Source: Clostridiales bacterium oral taxon 876 str. F0540 (lineage in GTDB: Bacteria > Bacillota > Clostridia > Clostridiales > Clostridiaceae). Taken from it: DNA of 47,441 bases. The position numbers were made by a program, and so were the translations under genes. Positions 41,466 to 47,441 of the stretch are shown here, piece by piece. Below the pieces are notes generated by a model. That model did not search any database. It was not told the DNA's origin and saw nothing but the letters and a program-made list of their open reading frames with translations. The DNA is taken from positions 494,036 to 541,476 of the forward strand of contig KE993508.1 in the NCBI GenBank assembly GCA_000466585.1, read 5' to 3'. Numbering within the stretch: position 1 is the stretch's first letter; each line of letters starts with the position of its first letter.

Positions 41466-42411
41466 TTGCATTACCTCCTTTTTTATTAAGACTTTTAAAC
41501 ATTTTAAAGGATAATTCCTTGTTGCCCATCAGCCCCTGTGGCCTGAATATCATAATTAGTATTAGAAGAAGAGAATATACGATCATTCTATAGTTGGCAA
41601 ATTCTCTAAGTGCCTCAGGAAGCAGTGTAAGAATACCAGCAGAAAGCATTGATCCTGAAAGACTTCCCATGCCTCCAAGAACTACATAAGTTACAATTTC
41701 TATAGATTTCATAAAGTTAAAGCTGTTTGGCTCTAAAAACATAAAGTAATGAGCATATAATGCTCCCGCAACTCCTGCAAAGAAGGAAGCTATTACAAAG
41801 GCAATAAGCTTGTATTCCGTAGTATTTATCCCCATTGCCTCAGCTGCAATTTCATTTTCTCGCACAGCAATCATAGCTCTGCCTTGAGTTGAATTTATTA
41901 TATTTTTAAGTATTATAAATGAAATAATAACTCCTAGAAATACTGTGGTAAAAGTGGTTTTTGGAGGAATACCCGCAAGCCCCCTAGCTCCTCCAACAGG
42001 TTCGATGTTTGTTATGGCAACTCTTATCATTTCTCCGAACCCCAGAGTAGTAATAGCAAGATAATCTCCTTTAAGTCTTAATATAGGAAGACCTATTAAA
42101 AAGCCTACAAGTCCGGCTGCGACCCCTCCTAATATAATGCATAATAAGAAAGGAAGGTGAAGTTTTAAAGTTACCATTGCTGCTGCATAGGCTCCTACTG
42201 ACATAAAACCGGCATGCCCCAATGTCAGCTGACCAGTAAAGCCTATAACTAAATTCAAGCTAAGCGCTAAAATAATGTTTATCCCTATAAGTATTAATAT
42301 CTGTTCATAATATCTATTTAAAAGTCCCCCTTTTATCATTCCAAACAACACAAGATAAACAATTGCAGCAGCGATAAAACTAACAATTGTCCTTTTATTA
42401 ATTTTCAGCAT
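41446..42411 (-). CDS. livM: Branched-chain amino-acid ABC permease LivM
   Basis: About 321 aa from ATG 42411 (TAGGTGAT five bases upstream). Polytopic; hallmarks NLVIGFTGQLTLGHAGFMSVGAYAAA, coupling loop AVRENEIAAEAMGIN and GGMGSLSGSMLSAGIL. Starts 9 bases after the livH stop. Forms the channel with LivH. Confidence 0.93.
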   Translation of the reverse strand: MLKINKRTIVSFIAAAIVYLVLFGMIKGGLLNRYYEQILILIGINIILALSLNLVIGFTGQLTLGHAGFMSVGAYAAAMVTLKLHLPFLLCIILGGVAAGLVGFLIGLPILRLKGDYLAITTLGFGEMIRVAITNIEPVGGARGLAGIPPKTTFTTVFLGVIISFIILKNIINSTQGRAMIAVRENEIAAEAMGINTTEYKLIAFVIASFFAGVAGALYAHYFMFLEPNSFNFMKSIEIVTYVVLGGMGSLSGSMLSAGILTLLPEALREFANYRMIVYSLLLILIMIFRPQGLMGNKELSFKMFKSLNKKGGNANASSGR

Positions 42412-42420
42412 ATCTATCAC

Positions 42421-43305
42421 CTACACTTTCTCGCTGGACTTCCTGCCCAGAAGTCCTGATGGCTTAATTATCAGTACTAAGATCAATATACCAAAAGCAA
42501 TTGCATCTGAAAGCTTAGAGGATATATAAGCTTTAGTTAAAGTTTCGGCTATACCCATGAACAGGCCTCCAAAAATAGCTCCCGGTATTATGCCTATGCC
42601 CCCAAGCACTGCTGCTATAAAAGCTTTTAAACCAGGCATTACACCCATTAGAGGGTCAATCCTGTTGTAGAGAATACCAACAAGAACCCCTGCGGCACCA
42701 GCCAGTGCAGAGCCTATGGCAAAGGTTATAGAAATTATATTATCTATATTGATTCCCATAAGTACTGCAGCATCCTTGTCTAGTGCAGCTGCTCTCATAG
42801 CTTTTCCAACCTTTGTTTTGTAGACAACAAACTGAAGCAGCAATGCTAAAGCCACTGATACACATAAGATTATGAGCTGTAGATTATTTATTTGAAGGGT
42901 CCCAAAGTTGATATTTTTTTGCGGTAAAATGGCTGCCGGGTAAGGTTTAGGATTAGGTCCGGCGATAAACCTAACAGCGTTTTCTAAAAACAGCGAAACA
43001 CCTATAGCTGTAATCAAAAGAGCTATTTTAGGCGACTTGCGCAGCGGCCTATAGGCTGCTTTTTCAATTAAAATACCAAGAGCTGCCGAGGCTGCCATGG
43101 CTATTAAAAGTGTAGGTACAAAGCTTAAATGCAGCGCTGTGCAGACATAGAAGCCTATAAATGCTCCTGCCATATACACATCTCCGTGAGCAAAATTTAT
43201 AAGTCCTATAATTCCATAAACCATAGTATAGCCCAGTGCTATTAATGCATAAACGCTGCCAAGAGCCAAGCCGTTTATAATCTGCTGAATTACTACCAAA
43301 ATCAT
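42421..43305 (-). CDS. livH: Branched-chain amino-acid ABC permease LivH
   Basis: About 294 aa; a GTGGAGGAG site precedes tandem ATGs and the second, at 43305, has the best spacing. Hallmarks QQIINGLALGSVYALIALGYTMVYGI, LINFAHGDVYMAGAF, coupling loop ALDKDAAVLMGIN and GGIGIIPGAIFGGLFMG. These are textbook LivH motifs, unlike the divergent VNFSQG of the first operon. Confidence 0.93.
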   Translation of the reverse strand: MILVVIQQIINGLALGSVYALIALGYTMVYGIIGLINFAHGDVYMAGAFIGFYVCTALHLSFVPTLLIAMAASAALGILIEKAAYRPLRKSPKIALLITAIGVSLFLENAVRFIAGPNPKPYPAAILPQKNINFGTLQINNLQLIILCVSVALALLLQFVVYKTKVGKAMRAAALDKDAAVLMGINIDNIISITFAIGSALAGAAGVLVGILYNRIDPLMGVMPGLKAFIAAVLGGIGIIPGAIFGGLFMGIAETLTKAYISSKLSDAIAFGILILVLIIKPSGLLGRKSSEKV

Positions 43306-43357
43306 CATCTCCTCCACAAGCTTTGTAATGACAGCAGAAGCCTGCTGCCATCTTTAA

Positions 43358-44497
43358 TTAAGGGTTGACTCTCATTGTAAATTTAGTTTTATCCCCTTCA
43401 ACCTTAACAATAACTGCGGATTTTACTGCATTTCTCTTCTCATCAAAGGATACTTTTCCTGAAACTACAGTAAGATTAGTTTTCTTTAAAGCTTCCTTTA
43501 TGCTATCGCCGTCTGTCTTCCCTGCAGCTTTAATTGCTTCTACAAGAATTTTTCCTGCGTCATAGTTTAAAACAGCCATAGTATCAGGAGTAGTTTTATA
43601 TTTATCTTCATAAGATTTCTTAAAATCTGTTACTTCCTTTGAGGTATCTTCAGGTGAGTAATGATTTGAGAAATAAGCTCCATCAACTGCATTGCCCCCT
43701 ATTTTGAATAGATCAGCTGAGTCCCAGCCGTCGCCGCCTACAAAGGTAGAAGTTATCCCTAATGCTCTTGCCTGTTTAGCAATGAGTGCAACTGTACCGT
43801 AATAATCAGGAAGGAATAATACCTGTGGATTTAATGCCTTTAATTTAGTTAACTGTGCGTTAAAGTCCTGTTCACCTTTATTATAGTTTTCAGAGGCAAC
43901 AACTTTACCCCCAAGCTTTTCAAAGTTTGCTTTAAAATTCTCAGCCAAACCGCTGGAATAATCATTTCCGTTGTCAAACAGCACAGCAGCAGTTTGAGCT
44001 TTTAGGCTTTCAAACGCAAATTTGGAAGTAACAACCCCCTGGAATGGATCCTGGAAGCAGGAACGGAATACATATTCCCCGGCATCGGTTATTTTGGGAT
44101 TTGTACCTGTTCCGGTTACCATAGGAACTTTAAATTGATTTGCAATCGGTCCTACAGAGTTACATTGAGAGCTTGTAAGAGGTCCAACTATACCTACTAC
44201 CTTGTCATTGTTTATAAGTTTTTGAGCTGCTGTAGCTGAAGTAGCAGGCTTGCTTTCATCATCTTCAAAAATAAACTTTATGTTCTTAGAAAGAACCCCA
44301 CCTGATTTATTAACTTCCTCCTGAAGTATCTCCAAAGAATTTTTTCCTGACTGTCCATAGGTTGCTACATCACCTGTCAGAGATAAGATAACTCCTATTT
44401 TTATATCATTAGAGCTTGCCCCGGCTTTTCCGCAGCCAGTCATAGCTCCCAATGTCAACATCATACTTAGTGCTAAAGCAATTTTCTTTTTTACCAT
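43358..44497 (-). CDS. livK: Branched-chain amino-acid binding lipoprotein
   Basis: 379 aa. Signal with lipobox LGAMTGC, so anchored at that Cys. Mature domain is a standard Leu/Ile/Val/amide receptor: IKIGVILSLTGDVATYGQSGKNS, GIVGPLTSSQCNSVGPIANQFKVP, GTGTNPKIT and the late MAVLNYDAGKILVEAIKAAG. First gene of the operon, 120 bp after the leader terminator. Expression probably depends on the ykkC-type riboswitch in its leader. Leu/Ile/Val is the most likely ligand set. Confidence 0.92.
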   Translation of the reverse strand: MVKKKIALALSMMLTLGAMTGCGKAGASSNDIKIGVILSLTGDVATYGQSGKNSLEILQEEVNKSGGVLSKNIKFIFEDDESKPATSATAAQKLINNDKVVGIVGPLTSSQCNSVGPIANQFKVPMVTGTGTNPKITDAGEYVFRSCFQDPFQGVVTSKFAFESLKAQTAAVLFDNGNDYSSGLAENFKANFEKLGGKVVASENYNKGEQDFNAQLTKLKALNPQVLFLPDYYGTVALIAKQARALGITSTFVGGDGWDSADLFKIGGNAVDGAYFSNHYSPEDTSKEVTDFKKSYEDKYKTTPDTMAVLNYDAGKILVEAIKAAGKTDGDSIKEALKKTNLTVVSGKVSFDEKRNAVKSAVIVKVEGDKTKFTMRVNP

Positions 44498-44618
44498 TTA
44501 AAATTTCCCCCTTAATATTTAACTTTTTTTCAACCATATAATTTCTATTGTCACTAATGTCGCTTATATCGCTAATGTCTGACTGCATTTAAAATCCCCC
44601 CAATATCTATTTTTTTGC

Positions 44619-44713
44619 ATAAAAATAAAAGGTCCGGTGCAAATTTTCCATTCACTATGGTGTATCACACTGTGAAACACTTTGGTGAAAGAAAAACCTA
44701 CGCCGGACCTTTT
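44619..44713 (-). terminator. Expression-platform terminator of the livK riboswitch
   Basis: Minus-strand AAAAGGTCCGG (44713-44703) pairs with CCGGACCTTTT (44637-44627) and TATTTTTATG follows. The 5' arm is the conserved 3' core of the aptamer, so ligand binding should prevent termination (ON switch). The loop carries nested hairpins: TTCAC/GTGAA and CACAGTGTG-like pairs. Confidence 0.85.
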
Positions 44714-44808
44714 ATATCAGCGGTGTAACATCGCGTTTGGTGCAATGCCTGTATCGCTCGGTCCAGACTTAAGCAGAGCTTAACGGAACCCTAGATACAC
44801 TTTTTCTT
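44689..44808 (-). ncRNA. ykkC-family riboswitch, subtype 2, probably ppGpp-sensing
   Basis: Minus-strand RNA has the ykkC core in order: GTGTATCTAGGGTTCCG, CTGGACCGAGCGATACAGGC, ACACC and AAAAGGTCCGGCGTAGG. Flanks AAGAAAAA (44808-44801) and TTTTTCTT (44696-44689) pair to form the add-on helix seen in subtype 2 (PRPP/ppGpp) but not in guanidine-I. Subtype 2a (ppGpp) members sit before branched-chain amino-acid genes and ABC transporters, as here; 2b (PRPP) before purine genes. Class is near certain; ligand comes from context. Confidence 0.85.
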
Positions 44809-44856
44809 ACTAATATGAACTTTGCAGGATGACATAGTGCAAATTTCATTTTTTAA

Positions 44857-44885
44857 ATAATACCATGTTTTTTCCAAGGATGCAA
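44857..44885 (-). promoter_or_regulatory. Promoter of the livKHMGF operon
   Basis: Minus-strand TTGCAT (44885-44880), 17-bp spacer, TATTAT (44862-44857). Start point near 44850, about 40 bases before the aptamer. Confidence 0.7.
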
Positions 44886-44980
44886 TAGCCATATTCCAAT
44901 GACAATGTTTACATAAAAAATTTTATACAAAATAGTAAATTATTAATAATATGGGGTATAAATAAAAATATTTGTAATCA

Positions 44981-45009
44981 TTTACAAATATTTTTATTTA
45001 TATTATAAT
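44981..45009 (+). promoter_or_regulatory. Promoter ahead of the membrane hydrolase leader
   Basis: TTTACA (44981-44986), 17-bp spacer, TATAAT (45004-45009). Start point near 45016, leaving a ~160-base leader that includes the hairpin below. Confidence 0.65.
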
Positions 45010-45039
45010 ATACATATATTAGTATAAAAGGCAGAGATT

Positions 45040-45094
45040 AAGAGCCGTATTTTATAAGCCATTTTGGGTTTATTTAATTGCGGCTCTTTTTATT
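45040..45094 (+). terminator. Attenuator-like terminator in the hydrolase leader
   Basis: AAGAGCCG (45040-45047) / CGGCTCTT (45081-45088) followed by TTTATTTT, with an inner stem ATAAGCC / GGGTTTAT. It lies before the gene rather than after one, which suggests attenuation or a free short RNA. Confidence 0.65.
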
Positions 45095-45176
45095 TTCGCC
45101 TTGCTAAGTATGTTTATATTTCTGGTCATATTAAATGGTCAGTATAATATAAAATAATATTACTGGGGGGACTATT

Positions 45177-47354
45177 ATGAAAAAATTCTTAGTATCACTG
45201 AAAAAACCTCAAGGCATGCTGGCACTTGCGTTAGTACTATGCATTGTGGGAAGTTTCTTTGCATCACTTTTCAACACCTCTTTTTACTCTGTGAAGGTTA
45301 ATAAGATAACCTTTCAGGCAGATCACGGTACCTTAACAGGCCTATTATATATGCCTAAGGGGGCAGGCGCTGATGATCCAAGGCCATTAATAATTACTAC
45401 TCACGGTTACCTTAATTCAAAAGAAATGCAGGATGCTCCGGCTGTGGAGATGTCAAGACGCGGATACATAGTATTGGCTCTTGATATGTATGATCATGGT
45501 GATTCCCGCTGGGCAGATAAAATCGAGGTAGGCAAACAGTTTAGCACCTTCTGGATTTATTCTCAGTTTGACGCAGCTAAATATATGTACAACCAAAACT
45601 ATGTTAAGAAAGACGACAAAGGAAATGCTTATATTGCTGTAAGCGGTCACTCCATGGGAGGTTTTTCTACATTAGTAGCTATGTACTTGGATGAAATGAA
45701 TTCCTTAAAAGCAGGCCACAGAATGATCTACTCTGGAATTTCTGTTGGTGCTGATTTTTCCTATGCTTCAGCCATAGCAAAACAAGATCAGCTTCAGGCT
45801 GCCTATGGATCAAGAACTGTAGGTATGATTGCTGCTCATTATGATGAGTTCTTCTTTAATAAAGCAGATGATGAAAAAACAGCAGCAGACAAAGCTATTA
45901 ACGGAACAGTAACCTATAAGGATTTTGCAGCAAGAACTTCAGGCAAGGCATTCTTAGGTCTTGGTGCTTCAGATCCTGCAGGCGAGCAAGGAAAATTCTA
46001 TACGGTAAATTCAGGTGTTGTATCAGTTCAAAACCAAGATGTTCGTGCATCACAGGAAGGAAAGAGAGTTATATATACTCCTTCTCAGACTCACCCTTGG
46101 AATCATTTTTCTAAAACTACAACTGCTGATTTAATTAATTTTTATCATACAGCCTTTGCAGGAGTTACTTCGGCTAACCAGAAAAATGTTGACTTGGCAG
46201 CTGGAAATCAAATTTGGCAGCTTAAGGAGTTATTTAATTTAGTAGCACTAATAGGCTTCTTTATGTTATTTGTACCACTTATTACATTGCTTCTAAAGGT
46301 TCCTGGCTTAAGCCGTGCAAAAGTAGATGTTCCGGAATCAGTAAGCGAACCGAAAACTTCTATTCAAAAAACTGTATACTGGGTTTCAATCGTAATAAGC
46401 GCACTTATTCCAGCATACTTCTTCCCTGCTTTGATGAATAAGGATATGCAGGGTATGAGTACTTTAAAGATTTTTGCTGATGCTTTTATCATAGTAGCAG
46501 CAATTATACTAATTACTTATTGGGGAATATATTCTAAAAAATCCTCTTTCACAAAGGCTTCTGACCGCACACATGCAAAGGAAAGTGCTGTTAAGGCAAC
46601 TATCTTTGCAGTAATATTAGGCGCTTCAGCTATCATTTTTAGAATATTAATTGTTAAGTCCGCAAAAGTTCTTACACTCAGCAAATACTTTAACGAGCCT
46701 GTAACCAATCAGGTTGCTTATTGGGCTATAATGTCAGGAATTATTGCAGCTATGGTTACTATATGCTTCTACTATGTAAGCAAGAGACCATCAGGTACTT
46801 CCTTTAAGAGCTATGGTATTTCCTTAAATATACCTTCTATATTATCAAGCCTTGCAATAGCAGCAATAGTTGTTGCAGCTGGTTATGCTCTTTTATGGTT
46901 AACACAGGCAATATTTACAACTGACTATAGAATTTGGACACTAGCTGTAAAGACCTTTACTGCACAGCATCTAGTAACAGCCTTAAGATACTTCCCTGTA
47001 TTCTTCATATATTATTTCATTAATTCTATCGCAATCAATGCAAACACAAGATTCTCAGATATGAAGGGTGCAAAGGGCTATATAGTAGCTATAATCATGA
47101 ATGTAGGCGGACTGGTTTTATGGCTCATTTATCAATACGGCTCAGTATTTATAAAACAAGTAGGAGCTTATCCTGCAGATGCACTAAACGGAATTGTTTT
47201 AATAGCATTGGTTCCTTGCCTTGCTATAGCTGCAGTATATTCAAAGAAAATCTTCAACAAGACAGGAAACGTATGGCTTGCAGCTTTCTTAAATACAATA
47301 CTGTTTACTATGATTACTGTTGCTAATACAGTAATGTTCTGGAACTTGATTTAA
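45177..47354 (+). CDS. Alpha/beta hydrolase fused to a polytopic membrane domain
   Basis: 725 aa, GGGGGG seven bases upstream. One N-terminal helix (~12-34), then an alpha/beta hydrolase (~40-335): ITTHGYLNSKEMQ (oxyanion), DMYDHGDSR, nucleophile Ser159 in GHSMGG, and a His in SQTHPWNHF. From ~350 to the end there are about nine membrane helices with no motif I recognise, so the enzyme part should face outward, joined to a transporter- or channel-like module. No frameshift was seen, and the linker is natural-looking (KVPGLSRAKVDVPESVSEPK). Could deacylate a lipid or peptide at the membrane. The N-terminal call is firm, the C-terminal function unknown. Confidence 0.85.
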   Translation: MKKFLVSLKKPQGMLALALVLCIVGSFFASLFNTSFYSVKVNKITFQADHGTLTGLLYMPKGAGADDPRPLIITTHGYLNSKEMQDAPAVEMSRRGYIVLALDMYDHGDSRWADKIEVGKQFSTFWIYSQFDAAKYMYNQNYVKKDDKGNAYIAVSGHSMGGFSTLVAMYLDEMNSLKAGHRMIYSGISVGADFSYASAIAKQDQLQAAYGSRTVGMIAAHYDEFFFNKADDEKTAADKAINGTVTYKDFAARTSGKAFLGLGASDPAGEQGKFYTVNSGVVSVQNQDVRASQEGKRVIYTPSQTHPWNHFSKTTTADLINFYHTAFAGVTSANQKNVDLAAGNQIWQLKELFNLVALIGFFMLFVPLITLLLKVPGLSRAKVDVPESVSEPKTSIQKTVYWVSIVISALIPAYFFPALMNKDMQGMSTLKIFADAFIIVAAIILITYWGIYSKKSSFTKASDRTHAKESAVKATIFAVILGASAIIFRILIVKSAKVLTLSKYFNEPVTNQVAYWAIMSGIIAAMVTICFYYVSKRPSGTSFKSYGISLNIPSILSSLAIAAIVVAAGYALLWLTQAIFTTDYRIWTLAVKTFTAQHLVTALRYFPVFFIYYFINSIAINANTRFSDMKGAKGYIVAIIMNVGGLVLWLIYQYGSVFIKQVGAYPADALNGIVLIALVPCLAIAAVYSKKIFNKTGNVWLAAFLNTILFTMITVANTVMFWNLI

Positions 47355-47399
47355 CCCCGTGCGCCAGTTCAACAAACTATGCACTGATATATAAAATAT

Positions 47400-47441
47400 G
47401 TTCCAAGTGGACTTATGTCAATAATGTAGACACATTTTTTC
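47400..47441. other. Window edge, possible insertion-sequence end
   Basis: The last ~40 bases contain GTGGACTTATGTCAATAATG then TAGACACATTTTTT, which has the style of an IS-element end (TGTCTACATTATTGACA on the other strand). No transposase frame is visible because the window stops here, so this is only a pointer. Confidence 0.2.

Larger units (their letters stand above)
44498..45176. other. 679-bp regulatory region between livK and the membrane hydrolase
   Basis: Holds, on minus, the promoter (44857-44885), aptamer (44689-44808) and terminator (44619-44713) controlling livK; on plus, a promoter (44981-45009) and an attenuator-like hairpin (45040-45094) ahead of the hydrolase. The 44886-44980 stretch between them is AT-rich with nothing more seen. 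Confidence 0.75.

Noticed and set aside
44619..44808. T-box leader or guanidine-I riboswitch upstream of livK
   Set aside because: No T-box AGGGUGGNACCGCG element is present, although a T-box would suit an amino-acid operon. Guanidine-I lacks the flanking add-on helix seen here, and its usual targets are guanidine exporters and carboxylases.
45177..47354. Frameshift or gene fusion artefact joining two genes in the membrane hydrolase
   Set aside because: The frame is continuous, the linker has normal codon use and there is no internal ribosome binding site with a start at the domain junction that I could see.
1..47441. CRISPR array, tRNA, rRNA, integrase or prophage module
   Set aside because: No regularly spaced repeats, no cloverleaf or rRNA-like sequence and no integrase, terminase or capsid-like frames were seen in either strand.

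Overview
The window reads as a chromosomal segment of a low-GC, strictly fermentative Clostridium-like Firmicute. The signs are AT-rich intergenic DNA, strong AGGAGG-type ribosome binding sites, consensus sigma-A promoters with 17-bp spacers, a clostridial glcT/EIICBA-Glc module, an agr peptide-signalling locus and riboswitch-controlled operons. No rRNA, tRNA, CRISPR array, complete insertion sequence or phage module was seen.

Layout. (1) 1-7935: a minus-strand operon in the order SDR reductase, KAS III-like enzyme, livH, livM, livG, livF, livK, with a divergent alpha/beta hydrolase. The shared 300-bp regulatory region has two consensus promoters, two related partial palindromes at the start points and a cre-like box. 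(2) 7938-11388: an EEP-fold phosphohydrolase, a MarR regulator with a MATE pump sharing an operator, and a zinc-ribbon protein. (3) 11389-15610: an agr quorum-sensing locus, agrB-agrD on plus and agrA-agrC on minus. The AgrD ring residue is Ser instead of Cys. Tandem hairpins lie between agrB and agrD, and the agrBD terminator lies inside the agrC coding sequence. A small membrane gene and an orphan promoter-terminator RNA follow. (4) 15611-29290: a large secreted multidomain serine hydrolase, a glucose-type PTS EIICBA with its GlcT antiterminator and RAT site, Cu/Zn superoxide dismutase, an amino-acid permease, and a beta-glucoside PTS operon (EIIA, 6-phospho-beta-glucosidase, EIIB, EIIC) behind a LicR-like activator. 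(5) 29291-34161: a riboswitch-like leader, probably Na+-I/DUF1646 class, feeding a 42-aa membrane peptide and a DUF1646 transporter, then zinc-ribbon and DUF421 membrane proteins. (6) 34454-39657: an alpha/beta hydrolase and a GH2 enzyme-MFS transporter-DUF2804 operon. (7) 39658-44850: a MITE-like nested palindrome, then a second, canonical livKHMGF operon behind a ykkC-family riboswitch, subtype 2, most likely ppGpp-sensing. (8) 44981-47441: an attenuated leader and a hydrolase fused to a polytopic membrane domain.

The genes mostly serve nutrient capture and its control: two amino-acid/amide-type ABC importers, two sugar PTSs, a glycoside operon and peptide signalling. Most control elements are visible in the DNA itself. 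The least familiar parts are the reductase/KAS III/Liv cassette with its twin operators, the Ser-type AgrD with its hairpin array, the hydrolase-membrane fusion, and the family of long palindromes (1-100, 35281-35387, 39711-39954). All functional calls come from reading motifs and context by eye; no database search was run.
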